Assembly (NCBI RefSeq): GCF_019749375.1
Contig: NZ_JACWFE010000024.1
Span: forward strand, 186,001-250,000
Reading direction: 5' to 3'
Source of the DNA: Bacillus sp. S/N-304-OC-R1
Lineage (GTDB): Bacteria > Bacillota > Bacilli > Bacillales > Cytobacillaceae
Length of the DNA stretch: 64,000 nucleotides
The translations under genes were made by a program, and so were the position numbers. Shown here one piece after another: positions 17,716 through 27,177 of this stretch. The notes beneath the pieces are model-generated. The model did no database searches. It was not told where the DNA came from and saw nothing but the letters and a program-made list of their open reading frames with translations. Position 1 is the stretch's first letter; each line of letters starts with the position of its first letter.

Positions 17716-19482
17716 TCATTTTGGAAATTTTTTGTTTAGCTCAATAAAAAATATTGTTCCTTCCCCTATTTTACTTTCAACAGATATTTCACCTTTATGG
17801 GCCTCGATTAAATGCTTTACTATAGCAAGCCCTAAGCCGGTACCTCCTGAATTTCTGCTGCGAGCTTTATCTACTCGATAAAAGCGTTCGAAAATACGAG
17901 GGATTTCTTCTTTATCAATGCCAATTCCAGTGTCCTTTATTTTAATAAACACTTTAGTTTTTGACTCGCTCAAATTAATAGAAATCCTTCCCCCAGAAGG
18001 AGTATATGTTAAAGCATTGTTAATTAAGTTTAAGAAAATTTGTTTCAGTCTGTCTGCATCCGCTTCAATAAGGATTGGGTCATTCCCTTTTTCAAGCGTA
18101 ATATGAATTTCTCTCTCAACAGCTTTTTGTTTTAATATAGCAAGAACTTCTTCAAGAGTATCTGAAATATTGTATTGCTTAATAGATAAATTAAAACTTT
18201 GCTGTTCAATTTTTGATAGGTCTAACAAATCATGAACGAGTGATTGTAATCGATCACTTTCCTGAAGAATAATTTTTAAAAATGCTTCTAAAGACTCCTT
18301 ATCCTCCATGGCTCCATCTAAAAGTGTTTCTGAAAAACCTTTAATGGATGTGATCGGTGTTTTTAATTCATGTGAAACATTTGCTACAAAGTCTTTTCTC
18401 ATTTGCTCCAGTTTCTTAATATCTGTAATATCATGGAATACTAATAATACACCTTTCCAAACATCATTTGTTCCAATGATCGGCACGCCATACACTTCAA
18501 AATGTCTTCTTCTATTTCCAAGTGAAATAATTAGTTGTTTTTTTACTATTTCTTCTGTCATAAAAATTTCTTCAATTAAAGAAATAACTTCCCTATGTTC
18601 AATGACTTGATAATAAAGTTTATTTACGTACTCAGAAGAATTTATTTTAAATATTTCTTTATAAGTACGATTCACCATACTTATAAAACCTCTACTATCT
18701 ATTAAAATTAAACCGCTCCCCATATTTTCAATCAGAGCTGTCAGTCTGTCCTGCTGCATTTCTTGGGTCTTTCTCATTTCTTGCAGATTTCTTGCGAGCA
18801 CATTAATAGAAGCACTAAGCATCCCGGTTTCATTAATATGATCTTCATATGTACGTGCTCGATAGTTTCCCTTGGCGAGCTCGATTGCTGTCTTTGTAGC
18901 CGCTTCAATCGGTTTTGTATAACGTGCTGTCATTCTGCTGCCTATTAACAAAATCACTAAAAAAGAAAAACCTACACTAATTGAAAGCAGCTTCCAAATT
19001 TGCTTATAGGCATTATTAATTTCCGCCATATGAGTACTTAAGAAAATAAACCCTTCAATTTTCTCAAGGTGAGTAATTGGTTTCCAATAATAATGGAGGT
19101 CATGCTCACCAACATTTTCAATCAAGTGGTGATTAGTCCCTTTTCGAGTTATCAAATCCCTAATCGTTGATTCATGGAGCTCATTACTCATTTCCTTTAT
19201 CTGTCCGCTATCATAAATAATCGCACCAGACTCGTTTACAATCGTAACCCTAGCATCCAGCATCTGGCTATATTTTCGAATATCTTCCTCATTAATTGAT
19301 TGAATGCCACCCTCATCTTCAATAAAGCTTGAAATTAAAACACTTTCTTTTTTCAGCCGTTCATCAAAGGTATTTAAATAGTAACTTTTAAAAAGCTGTC
19401 CTAATAAAACACCAAGTCCAATTAGAACAGCTAATATTAAAGTAATTAACCCGAACAGGAGCCGCGACCGAAACTTCGTCAT
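17716..19482 (-). CDS. phoR: phosphate-response sensor histidine kinase PhoR
   Basis: PhoR phosphorylates PhoP during phosphate limitation. The 588-residue protein has an N-terminal membrane helix (about 8-30), an extracytoplasmic domain, a second membrane helix (about 165-185), HAMP (ARYTKPIEAATKTAIELAKGNY), a PAS domain (ALIENMGSGLILIDSRG), then HisKA with the phosphoacceptor in FVANVSHELKTPITS near residue 370. The HATPase follows, with NLINNALTYTP, DTGIGIDKEEIPRIFERF and GGTGLGLAIVKHL. It overlaps phoP by 4 bases. Confidence 0.95.
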   Translation of the reverse strand: MTKFRSRLLFGLITLILAVLIGLGVLLGQLFKSYYLNTFDERLKKESVLISSFIEDEGGIQSINEEDIRKYSQMLDARVTIVNESGAIIYDSGQIKEMSNELHESTIRDLITRKGTNHHLIENVGEHDLHYYWKPITHLEKIEGFIFLSTHMAEINNAYKQIWKLLSISVGFSFLVILLIGSRMTARYTKPIEAATKTAIELAKGNYRARTYEDHINETGMLSASINVLARNLQEMRKTQEMQQDRLTALIENMGSGLILIDSRGFISMVNRTYKEIFKINSSEYVNKLYYQVIEHREVISLIEEIFMTEEIVKKQLIISLGNRRRHFEVYGVPIIGTNDVWKGVLLVFHDITDIKKLEQMRKDFVANVSHELKTPITSIKGFSETLLDGAMEDKESLEAFLKIILQESDRLQSLVHDLLDLSKIEQQSFNLSIKQYNISDTLEEVLAILKQKAVEREIHITLEKGNDPILIEADADRLKQIFLNLINNALTYTPSGGRISINLSESKTKVFIKIKDTGIGIDKEEIPRIFERFYRVDKARSRNSGGTGLGLAIVKHLIEAHKGEISVESKIGEGTIFFIELNKKFPK

Positions 19483-20195
19483 TCTCCTTTAGGCTCCTCA
19501 AGTTTATATCCTAAACCACGGATGGTTTTAATATATATTGGCTTTTTCGTATCTTGCTCAATTTTTTCTCTTAAATGGCTAATATGAACATCGACAATCC
19601 GAGTATCTCCAGCAAAATCATAATTCCATACAGCACTTAGGAGCTGATCCCTTGTTAGGACACGCCCCTTATTCTTTGCTAAATATAAGAGAAGTTCAAA
19701 TTCCTTCGGCGTCAATTCCAGAAGCTTCTCTTCAAAATAGGCTTCATATTGATCCGGAAAGATTTTCAATCCAACAATTTGAATATAATCTAATACCTCT
19801 TCCGTTTTTTCCATTGTCTCTGATAAAATTTGTGTCCGTCTCAAAATAGCCTTTACCCTCGCTACCACTTCTCTTGGACTAAAGGGCTTCGTCATATAAT
19901 CGTCTGCACCCAATTCCAATCCAAGCACTTTATCGAACTCATCATCCTTTGCAGTCAGCATTAAAATAGGGGTCATGACTCTTTCTTGACGCAATTCCTT
20001 ACAAACTTCAATTCCATCCATCTTTGGAAGCATGAGATCAAGCACAATTAAATCTGGCTCGTCAGAAATTGCAAGGTTTTTCCCTGTATCACCGTCCATC
20101 GCAGTCATGACTTCATATCCGGCCTGTTTTAAATTGTACTCTAATAAAGTAAGAATCGATTGCTCATCATCAACAACTAAAATTTTCTTCTGCAT
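19479..20195 (-). CDS. phoP: phosphate-response regulator PhoP
   Basis: PhoP is the OmpR-type response regulator of the Pho regulon. The receiver domain has the acidic pocket VVDDE (about 8-12), the phosphorylated D53 in LIVLDLMLPKMDG and the lysine in DYMTKPFSPREV. The C-terminal winged helix includes LTPKEFELLLYLAKNKGRVLTRDQLL and RGLGYKLEEPKGE. The 238-residue length matches the family. It is the first gene of phoPR; I did not find a clear pair of Pho boxes by eye in the 200 bases upstream. Confidence 0.95.
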   Translation of the reverse strand: MQKKILVVDDEQSILTLLEYNLKQAGYEVMTAMDGDTGKNLAISDEPDLIVLDLMLPKMDGIEVCKELRQERVMTPILMLTAKDDEFDKVLGLELGADDYMTKPFSPREVVARVKAILRRTQILSETMEKTEEVLDYIQIVGLKIFPDQYEAYFEEKLLELTPKEFELLLYLAKNKGRVLTRDQLLSAVWNYDFAGDTRIVDVHISHLREKIEQDTKKPIYIKTIRGLGYKLEEPKGE

Positions 20196-20363
20196 AGCAG
20201 CCTCCGTTAATCGGTATTCCCCTAGATAAGCTTTAAGACATGAAGGGACAATCCTTCATGAGACAATTGACTTCTAAGCTTATAAAAAAACCCCTTACTT
20301 CATCCTATCTATAATATATACTGCAGGCTAAAATGTAACAAGGATATTCCTGTTTCAATAGGA

Positions 20364-20396
20364 AAAGACATATGAACATGCATATGTCTTTTTTTA
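20364..20396 (-). terminator. terminator of the MaoC-like gene
   Basis: On the minus strand GACATATG/CATATGTC is followed by TTTTCC, after the stop at 20403. The T run on the plus strand side is longer. Confidence 0.65.
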
Positions 20397-20402
20397 AAAA
20401 AT

Positions 20403-20879
20403 TTAGAAATTATCAAGAGTATTCCCATCCATAGCATGAATCCGGTGGGGCGGGCATACAAGTAATGTTCCTTTTATAACTGTTTCATCCTCTTCATTCG
20501 TGCCTTGCACTTGTATTTGTATAGTATGGCTGCTTTTGCTCACTTCTGTAACTTCAAATAGAAATTGAACCGTTCCATAATGAAAAACGGGTTTAACATA
20601 ATCAATTTCCTGCTTTAAAATATGAGAACCGGGGCCAGGTAAATATTTTGATATTGCTGAATTGATAATCCCATTTAACATAATGCTTGGTACAATCGGC
20701 CTTTTATATGGAGTTTGTGATGCATAATCATGCTGAATGTACAGAGGGTTTGCATCATTTGTCAGTCCTAAATAGAGAAGCAAATCTTTATCCTCGATTT
20801 TTTCTGTTAAAGTCAATTTTTCCCCGACATTAATTTCCTCTATTTGTCTGCCTAATTTTCGCTTTTTGCCTAATAACAA
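20403..20879 (-). CDS. MaoC-like hot-dog fold dehydratase
   Basis: This 158-residue protein has the hot-dog fold typical of MaoC/(R)-specific enoyl-CoA hydratases. The region LLYLGLTNDANPLYIQHDYA corresponds to the hydratase motif with the Asp-x4-His pair, here DANPLYIQH. The RPIVPSIMLNGIINSAISKYLPGPGSHILKQEIDYVKPVF segment (described here in two parts, RPIVPSIMLNG and EIDYVKPVFHYG) fits the family. The substrate is not known. It lies upstream of phoP and downstream of mdh. A perfect cre site at 20901-20914 suggests carbon catabolite control. Confidence 0.8.
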   Translation of the reverse strand: MLLGKKRKLGRQIEEINVGEKLTLTEKIEDKDLLLYLGLTNDANPLYIQHDYASQTPYKRPIVPSIMLNGIINSAISKYLPGPGSHILKQEIDYVKPVFHYGTVQFLFEVTEVSKSSHTIQIQVQGTNEEDETVIKGTLLVCPPHRIHAMDGNTLDNF

Positions 20880-20900
20880 TTTGTTGCACCTCCATAATTA

Positions 20901-20914
20901 TGTAAACGTTTTCA
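20901..20914 (-). promoter_or_regulatory. cre (CcpA-binding) site before the MaoC-like gene
   Basis: TGAAAACGTTTACA on the minus strand fits the cre consensus TGWAANCGNTNWCA at every position. It is 22 bases from the start codon, so CcpA-HPr would act as a roadblock or block the ribosome site region. Binding is inferred. Confidence 0.7.
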
Positions 20915-21007
20915 AACAAACAGTTTATAACCGTCAAATTCAAATTATTGCGTTTATTTCACAATTATACCACTCTTAATCATGACGGGCAAAGACGTTT
21001 AAAAAAA

Positions 21008-21045
21008 GAAAAAAAGTTCGAAAGGCATCCCTCCGAACTCATAAT
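21008..21045 (-). terminator. mdh terminator
   Basis: On the minus strand GTTCGGAGG pairs with CCTTTCGAAC and is followed by TTTTTTTC, about 15 bases after the mdh stop. Confidence 0.75.
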
Positions 21046-21056
21046 AATTATGATAA

Positions 21057-21995
21057 TTATGTTAAAACAGCCATGACATTGCGAACAGCTTCAGCTGACT
21101 TGTCAAGAGCAGCTTTCTCATCTGCAGTCAATTCTAGCTCAATCACTTTCTCTATACCGTTAGCGCCAAGGATCGTTGGCACTCCTAAATAAATTCCTTC
21201 ATAGCCGTATTCGCCTTCTAAGTAAGCGATCGATGGAAGTACACGGCGCTGGTCTTTAAGAATAGCTTCACACATTTCAACTAGAGAAGCCGCTGGAGCA
21301 TAATATGCACTACCGTTTCCTAGAAGGTTTACGATTTCTCCGCCGCCTTTACGTGTACGTTCAACAATTGCATCAAGTCGATCTTTAGAAATTAATGTTT
21401 CTAGCGGAATGCCTCCTGCATATGAATAACGCACTAAAGGAACCATATCATCACCATGTCCGCCAAGAACGAATCCTGTAATATCTTTCACTGAAAGATT
21501 TAATTCCTGAGCAACAAAGGTGCGGAAACGAGCAGTATCCAGTACACCAGATTGGCCAATTACACGATTTTTAGGGAAGCCTGTTTCTTTAAAAATAGTA
21601 TAAGTCATTGCATCTACAGGGTTTGTTAATACGACAACAAAACAGTCAGGGGAATGCGTTACAATCTCCTGTGCAACACTCTTCATTATTTTTTGGTTTG
21701 TTTGCACTAAATCATCACGGCTCATGCCCGGCTTTCGGGCAATACCTGCGGTAACAACCACAATATCAGACTGGGCAGTATCTGCATAGTTAGCTGTGCC
21801 TGTAATGTTTGCATCAAAGCCTTGAACAGGACTTGCTTCAAGCATGTCTAAAGCTTTACCTTTTGTGGGGTTCTCCATTTGCGGAATATCAACTAAAACA
21901 ACATCGCCAAGCTCTTTTTGGGCTAATAAAAACGCTGTCGTAGCTCCTGTAAATCCACTGCCAATAACGGAAATCTTTTTGCGTTTTAATGACAA
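21057..21995 (-). CDS. mdh: malate dehydrogenase
   Basis: Mdh oxidises malate to oxaloacetate with NAD in the TCA cycle. It is the LDH-like type, 312 residues. The Rossmann glycine motif is [15 protein letters not shown], the substrate-binding arginine is in [13 protein letters not shown], and the catalytic histidine in [10 protein letters not shown]. The start is TTG 21993-21995 with AGGGAGGGAC upstream. It follows icd and citZ, the classical Bacillus TCA branch cluster. A long hairpin lies between icd and mdh. Confidence 0.97.
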   Translation of the reverse strand: MSLKRKKISVIGSGFTGATTAFLLAQKELGDVVLVDIPQMENPTKGKALDMLEASPVQGFDANITGTANYADTAQSDIVVVTAGIARKPGMSRDDLVQTNQKIMKSVAQEIVTHSPDCFVVVLTNPVDAMTYTIFKETGFPKNRVIGQSGVLDTARFRTFVAQELNLSVKDITGFVLGGHGDDMVPLVRYSYAGGIPLETLISKDRLDAIVERTRKGGGEIVNLLGNGSAYYAPAASLVEMCEAILKDQRRVLPSIAYLEGEYGYEGIYLGVPTILGANGIEKVIELELTADEKAALDKSAEAVRNVMAVLT

Positions 21996-22042
21996 CTTGA
22001 GTCCCTCCCTTAGAAATTTTCGTGCAAAGTCAAATATGTGAA

Positions 22043-22109
22043 AGAGGCTGCAACGCCTAGGACTAAAAAGCGTTTTTAATAGCCTTTCGAACCTTCAGTT
22101 GCAGCCTCT
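22043..22109 (-). other. long-arm hairpin between icd and mdh
   Basis: AGAGGCTGCAAC and GTTGCAGCCTCT pair perfectly across about 43 bases. The loop holds a further small palindrome (AAAAAGCGTTTTT region). The trailing T run on the minus strand is short (TTTC), so it may be a weak terminator, an RNA-processing or a stability element between icd and mdh. Confidence 0.6.
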
Positions 22110-22119
22110 AATATATATA

Positions 22120-23388
22120 TTATTCCATGTTTTTAATTAATTCATCACCAAATTCAGAACACTTCACTTCAGTTGCACCTTCCATTAAGCGGGCAAAGTC
22201 ATAAGTAACAACTTTTGATGCAATTGTTTTCTCCATTGATTTTACAATCATGTTAGCAGCTTCATTCCAGCCTAAGTGTTCTAGCATTAATACACCAGAT
22301 AGAATAACTGATGATGGGTTAACTTTGTCTAAGCCAGCATACTTTGGAGCTGTTCCATGTGTAGCTTCGAAGATTGCATGACCAGTTACATAGTTAATAT
22401 TTGCTCCTGGAGCAATTCCTATACCACCAACTTGTGCAGCAAGAGCATCAGAAATATAGTCACCATTTAAGTTCATTGTTGCAACAACATCGAACTCTTT
22501 TGGACGAGTAAGGATTTGCTGTAAGAAGATATCAGCAATTGCATCCTTAACAATAATTTTGCCAGCAGCTTCTGCATCTGCTTGAGCTTTATTAGCAGCT
22601 TCAGTGCCTTCAGCTTCCTTAATGCGGTCATATTGTGCCCAAGTGAATACTTTATCTCCGTATTCTCTTTCTGCAAGCTCATAACCCCAGTTTTTAAAGG
22701 CACCTTCAGTAAATTTCATAATATTGCCTTTATGTACTAATGTTAAAGATTTGCGGCCTTCTTTAATCGCATACTCAATCGCAGCACGTACTAAACGGCT
22801 AGTTCCTTCTTCAGAAACTGGCTTAATTCCAATACCAGATGTTTCTGGGAAACGGATTTTATTTACGCCTAAATCATTTTGAAGGAAAGAAATTAATTTC
22901 TTCACTTCATCAGATCCTTTAGCATACTCAATACCAGCATAGATATCTTCAGTGTTTTCACGGAAGATTACCATATCTGTATCTTGCGGACGCTTAACCG
23001 GTGAAGGAACACCTTCAAACCAGCGTACTGGACGTAAGCATACAAAAAGGTCTAATTCTTGGCGAAGTGCTACGTTTAGAGAACGGATTCCGCCGCCAAT
23101 TGGAGTTGTTAATGGGCCTTTGATTGCGATAAGGTACTCATTAATTACATCTAGAGTTTCAGAAGGAAGCCATTCGCCAGTTTGATTAAAAGCTTTTTCT
23201 CCAGCTAATACTTCTTTCCACTCGATTTTGCGCTCGCCTTTGTAAGCTTTTTCTACAGCAGCATCTAATACTCTTGAAGCAGAAGCCCAAATATCTGGAC
23301 CTGTACCGTCTCCTTCAATAAAAGGAACAATTGGATTATTTGGAACGTTTAATACACCATTAGTAACCGTGATTTTTTCACCTTGCAT
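22120..23388 (-). CDS. icd: isocitrate dehydrogenase, NADP-dependent
   Basis: Icd decarboxylates isocitrate to 2-oxoglutarate with NADP. I start at ATG 23386-23388 because GGAGGG lies just upstream; the product begins [19 protein letters not shown] like the B. subtilis protein and is 422 residues long. The substrate site is [16 protein letters not shown], and [15 protein letters not shown] and [15 protein letters not shown] are conserved. It is between citZ and mdh. The 303 bases before it hold several small dyads but no clear promoter. Confidence 0.97.
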   Translation of the reverse strand: MQGEKITVTNGVLNVPNNPIVPFIEGDGTGPDIWASASRVLDAAVEKAYKGERKIEWKEVLAGEKAFNQTGEWLPSETLDVINEYLIAIKGPLTTPIGGGIRSLNVALRQELDLFVCLRPVRWFEGVPSPVKRPQDTDMVIFRENTEDIYAGIEYAKGSDEVKKLISFLQNDLGVNKIRFPETSGIGIKPVSEEGTSRLVRAAIEYAIKEGRKSLTLVHKGNIMKFTEGAFKNWGYELAEREYGDKVFTWAQYDRIKEAEGTEAANKAQADAEAAGKIIVKDAIADIFLQQILTRPKEFDVVATMNLNGDYISDALAAQVGGIGIAPGANINYVTGHAIFEATHGTAPKYAGLDKVNPSSVILSGVLMLEHLGWNEAANMIVKSMEKTIASKVVTYDFARLMEGATEVKCSEFGDELIKNME

Positions 23389-23691
23389 GATTTTTCCCTC
23401 CATTTTTTAAAAGCGCTGATCCCTCTGGCTTTTTGCCTATATAGGGCTGTCATTGCTATATATCAGAATCAAAGGTTAGAAGGCAAATGCCCCTAACCTT
23501 TCTCTGCTTTAATTATTACAGTATTTTTTACTTCGAAAGTAATATTCCCTGTATTGTAAATATCTAAACTTGCTATACAGTCTTATTGATTTCCGCTTCA
23601 GGGCTTTGCCCTCTGCTCTTATCAACAAAACTTTAAAACAACAATTAGATTAACAGAGCCTACAATATCTAAATCATTTTAATGTTGAAAA
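23389..23691. other. icd-citZ intergenic region
   Basis: No gene. On the minus strand it contains the hairpin AAAGGTTAG/CTAACCTTT (about 23472-23502) without a T run, and a small AGGGCAAAGCCCT hairpin after citZ. I could not assign a promoter or terminator with confidence. Confidence 0.5.
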
Positions 23692-24810
23692 TTACCCTCT
23701 TTGCTCAATTTGAACATATTTTTGCATGCCAGGACCTGTATATTCTGCACGAGGGCGGATTAGACGGTTGTTATCATATTGCTCTAGAATATGAGCAAGC
23801 CAGCCTGACACACGGCTTACAGCAAAGATTGGCGTAAATAAATCGTGATCAATTCCTAAGCTATGGTATACAGAAGCTGAATAGAAATCAACGTTTGGCG
23901 GAAGGTTCTTCTCACCAGTTACGATGTTTTCAATTTTAGTTGACATTTCGTACCATTGAGGTTCTCCTGTTAACTCAGTTAACTTTTGTGACATAGCTTT
24001 TAAATGCTTAGCACGTGGATCACCTTTACGGTAAACGCGGTGTCCAAAGCCCATGATTTTTTCTTTATTTTCAAGCTTTCCGCGAACATATGGCTCAACA
24101 TTTTCAAGAGTAGCAATCTCAGTTAGCATATTCATAACTGCTTCGTTAGCTCCGCCATGTAAAGGTCCTTTTAGAGCTCCAATTGCAGAAGTAACACCAG
24201 AATAAACATCTGATAATGTAGCTACACAAACACGTGCAGTAAATGTTGATGCATTTAATTCGTGGTCAGCATGAAGAACTAACGCTTTATTAAATGCTTC
24301 AATTGCAATTGCTTCAGGTTCTTTTCCAGATAACATATATAAGAAATTAGCTGCAAAACCAAGATCCTTACGAGGTGCAATTGGTTCAAGGCCTTTTCTA
24401 ATTCTAGAAAAAGCTGTTACAAGTGCAGGCATTTTTGCTTGCAGACGAACTGCTTTTTTGTAATTGGATTCTTTATCCATTAAATCTGCTTCTTCATCGT
24501 ATAATCCTAAAAGAGAAACAGCTGTGCGTAAAGCAGCCATTGGGTGCACTTTGTTAATTGGGTACATTTTAAAATGTTCCAATACTTCTTTTGGCAATTC
24601 AGCATTCTCAGCTAATTGATTCTTTAACTCCTCTAATTCGGATTGAGTTGGAAGCTTTCGATGCCACAGAAGATAAATCACTTCTTCAAAACTTGCATTT
24701 TCTGCTAAATCATCAATATCATAACCAACATAAGTTAATGTATCATCAATGATAGAACTGATAGATGATGTTGTAGCAACTACCCCTTCAAGACCGCGTG
24801 TAACTGTCAT
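23692..24810 (-). CDS. citZ: citrate synthase
   Basis: CitZ condenses oxaloacetate and acetyl-CoA. I start at ATG 24808-24810, preceded by AAAGGAGAG, giving MTVTRGLEGVVATTSSISS and 372 residues; a longer frame to 24846 lacks a site. Catalytic histidines lie in GPLHGGANEAV and GFGHRVYRKGDPRA, with the active aspartate near VDFYSASVYHSLGI. It is the first gene of citZ-icd-mdh. A cre-like site lies about 100 bases upstream. Confidence 0.97.
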   Translation of the reverse strand: MTVTRGLEGVVATTSSISSIIDDTLTYVGYDIDDLAENASFEEVIYLLWHRKLPTQSELEELKNQLAENAELPKEVLEHFKMYPINKVHPMAALRTAVSLLGLYDEEADLMDKESNYKKAVRLQAKMPALVTAFSRIRKGLEPIAPRKDLGFAANFLYMLSGKEPEAIAIEAFNKALVLHADHELNASTFTARVCVATLSDVYSGVTSAIGALKGPLHGGANEAVMNMLTEIATLENVEPYVRGKLENKEKIMGFGHRVYRKGDPRAKHLKAMSQKLTELTGEPQWYEMSTKIENIVTGEKNLPPNVDFYSASVYHSLGIDHDLFTPIFAVSRVSGWLAHILEQYDNNRLIRPRAEYTGPGMQKYVQIEQRG

Positions 24811-25232
24811 ACTGACTCTCTCCTTTACATTATAAAATTTCCCCATACCCGACTGTCGTTAAACATACTTTTAATATTCTGCCGAGCAAATGCTCGGTCG
24901 CTACACAGTATGAAAATGCTTACATTTCCATTCTATAATAAATATGTAGAAATAATAGTAGAAAAGCAAAATTATTTCCATTACTTCTCTAAAATAAGCA
25001 TTTTGTAAAAGGATGCATTATCATGTCCTATTATAAACAATTCTCTGATATTTGTGAATGCCAACACGGCGAAAAATAAGAAAAAATTAATATTTTTTTA
25101 GAAAGGCATAAGTTTTTCTTATTGCGCTTTATTAATATTTCTTATATTTAAGAAATAATTGGAATAACAAACACTTTTTTTACTCAATACATCCTTAACT
25201 AGTATTTTTCCTTTAATATGCCTTAAACATAC
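24811..25232 (-). promoter_or_regulatory. citZ upstream region with cre-like site and palindrome
   Basis: On the minus strand TGTAAGCATTTTCA at 24911-24924 matches the cre consensus except one position. A 16-base palindrome CCGAGCAAATGCTCGG lies at 24882-24897, between the cre and the gene. The rest, up to the DUF441 stop, is AT-rich with no gene seen; runs such as TTTATTATAG near 24935 could hold the -10 box. Confidence 0.55.
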
Positions 25233-25694
25233 TTATTTAAAGAATTCAAAAACTTTCATAGCCATATATGCAATGCCAGCTCCTATTAATGGACCTACCG
25301 CCACTCCCTTAAAAAGAGAAACCGCCAAAATAGTGCCTAGCACTAAAGCTGTTGTAATATGAGGATCTTTTGCCAGCAATGAGATTCCGCCTTTTGCCAA
25401 TAGTGCTACTACCATTCCTGAAATTAATGCAATCCATGCATATGGTGACTTGAATGCAGCTGTCAAATCCTTAAATCCTATTTCTCCGCTTGCAATTGGA
25501 GCGAGAACAGCAATTGTAATTATTATAACTCCCCAGTTAATCCCTTTTGATTGCAAAAATGAAAAACCTTTAGAATCAAATCCGACAGCTTTAAGAATCA
25601 AAAGTACAATAACAGCAATTAGTATGGATTGATTTTTAGCAATAATGCCTATTAATAATAACAGTAATAAAAATATCACAGGTTGGGAAAACAA
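25233..25694 (-). CDS. ytwI: DUF441 family membrane protein YtwI
   Basis: A 153-residue integral membrane protein with four or five hydrophobic segments (VIFLLLLLLIGIIAKN, ILIAVIVLLILKAVG, VIIITIAVLAPIASG, WIALISGMVVALLAKGG, VSLFKGVAVGPLIGAGIAY). Glycine-rich turns such as KGGISLLAKDPH and KGVAVGPLIGAG are typical of DUF441. The gene is in the YtwI position upstream of citZ. The function of the family is unknown. No terminator was seen behind it. Confidence 0.9.
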   Translation of the reverse strand: MFSQPVIFLLLLLLIGIIAKNQSILIAVIVLLILKAVGFDSKGFSFLQSKGINWGVIIITIAVLAPIASGEIGFKDLTAAFKSPYAWIALISGMVVALLAKGGISLLAKDPHITTALVLGTILAVSLFKGVAVGPLIGAGIAYMAMKVFEFFK

Positions 25695-26002
25695 ATAATT
25701 TCCATCCTTCCAATCTTAGGTATTATTCTAACATAATTTTTTACTATATAAAAATATATTAACTCTACCATTTGAACTAGCAAGTTGGTGATAAAAGAAC
25801 CATATACTTAATAGAAATTTAGTCAATATAATGAAATAAAAAGAATCCTTTTAGCTTTTAAAGCGTATTAAATAGAAGGCCCTACTGAGAAGATTGATAT
25901 TCCAAATAAGATGATATCATATTATGGAAATGGTAGAATATTCTACATAGAGATTCGAGTTCAAATGAAACTAATGATTAACATTACTAAGGAGGTACCT
26001 GT
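25695..26002. other. divergent intergenic region before ytvI
   Basis: This 308-base AT-rich region separates ytwI and ytvI. On the plus strand ATATT (25897-25901) and CATATTAT (25918-25925) resemble a sigma-E promoter, but with 16 rather than about 14 bases between them, so it is only a weak candidate. No small gene was seen. Confidence 0.35.
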
Positions 26003-27118
26003 TTGAATCCAGTATATATTTATCGGACGCTGAGATTAATATTCGTCATTGGATTCACCCTATTGCTTTTAGTAGGATGTTTTTATATATCCAAAGTGAC
26101 TTATCCTTTTTTAATTGGTTTTGCGATAGCATTCCTAATTAATCCTCTCGTAAACTTTCTAGAAATTAAATGGCGAATGCCTCGTGTTCTGGCGGTATTA
26201 ACAAGTATTATTTTGCTTATTGCTATCTTTGCTGGACTTATCACTCTATTAATTGCTGAATTAGTATCTGGAGCAGAATACTTAGCAAGAGTAGTCCCAG
26301 ATCACTTAGAAACACTCATTGATTATATTGAGCAATTTTTTGCAGGCCAGATCATTCCTTTTTATAATCAATTAACAAGTTTATTTAATAATCTAGACAC
26401 CGGACAGCAAGGCACCATTATGGAGAATATTCAGAATGTCGGAAAGAGGATAGGTTCAACGCTAGGGACATTTATCCAAAACTTTTTTGGAAAAATACCA
26501 AATATTTTATCATGGTTTCCTAATGCAGCAACTGTTCTTATTTTTTCCTTACTTGGGACATTCTTTATTAGTAAGGACTGGTATAAACTATCATCCATGG
26601 CGGGATCGCTCTTACCAAACCGAGCAAAAGCAAGTGGCAGAACCGTTTTTGCAGATTTAAAAAAGGCATTGTTTGGATTTGTAAAAGCACAAGCAACACT
26701 TATTTCGATTTCGACGGTCATAATACTAGTCGGGTTATTAATCCTTCGTGTAGATTATGCAATTACAATTGCACTTATTGCTGGTATCGTTGATATAATC
26801 CCATATTTAGGAACTGGGCTGATTTTTGTACCGTGGATTATTTATGCAGCAGTTACAGGGGATGTAGGGACAGCCATCGGCATAGGTGTATTATATACAA
26901 TTGTTTTAGTACAGCGCCAAATTATGGAACCAAAAATCCTTTCTTCCAATATTGGACTCGATCCTTTAGCTACTCTAATTGCCTTGTTTGTTGGATTTAA
27001 GCTCATTGGTTTTTTAGGTTTAATCGTTGGTCCTGTTACTCTGGTTATTGTCTCTACCTTGCATAAAGCAAATGTATTTCGTGATTTATGGGTGTTCATT
27101 AAAGGGAAAGAGGTTTAA
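26003..27118 (+). CDS. ytvI: sporulation integral membrane protein YtvI, AI-2E transporter family
   Basis: A 371-residue membrane protein with the family layout: two or three N-terminal helices (LIFVIGFTLLLLVGCFYI, YPFLIGFAIAFLINPL), a soluble middle segment, and a C-terminal block of helices with the signature DIIPYLGTGLIFVPW and GPVTLVIV. The start is TTG 26003-26005, with AAGGAGG 7 bases upstream. AI-2E/PerM proteins are permease-like; the YtvI subgroup is tied to sporulation, but its substrate is unknown. It is transcribed alone on the plus strand and has its own terminator. Confidence 0.9.
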   Translation: MNPVYIYRTLRLIFVIGFTLLLLVGCFYISKVTYPFLIGFAIAFLINPLVNFLEIKWRMPRVLAVLTSIILLIAIFAGLITLLIAELVSGAEYLARVVPDHLETLIDYIEQFFAGQIIPFYNQLTSLFNNLDTGQQGTIMENIQNVGKRIGSTLGTFIQNFFGKIPNILSWFPNAATVLIFSLLGTFFISKDWYKLSSMAGSLLPNRAKASGRTVFADLKKALFGFVKAQATLISISTVIILVGLLILRVDYAITIALIAGIVDIIPYLGTGLIFVPWIIYAAVTGDVGTAIGIGVLYTIVLVQRQIMEPKILSSNIGLDPLATLIALFVGFKLIGFLGLIVGPVTLVIVSTLHKANVFRDLWVFIKGKEV

Positions 27119-27132
27119 TTTTATCCTTGCTA

Positions 27133-27166
27133 GAAAAGGTCATTCCAGTTATGGAATGACCTTTTC
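27133..27166. terminator. bidirectional terminator between ytvI and fxsA
   Basis: GAAAAGGTCATTCC pairs with GGAATGACCTTTTC, with A and T runs at both sides, between convergent genes. Confidence 0.85.
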
Positions 27167-27177
27167 ATTATATGGCA

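Noticed and set aside
20196-20402. Pho boxes before phoP
   Set aside because: Only one short TGTTACA-like sequence was seen, not a pair at proper spacing.
24572-25232. Small gene between citZ and ytwI
   Set aside because: Only short frames without ribosome sites; the region is better explained by regulatory DNA.
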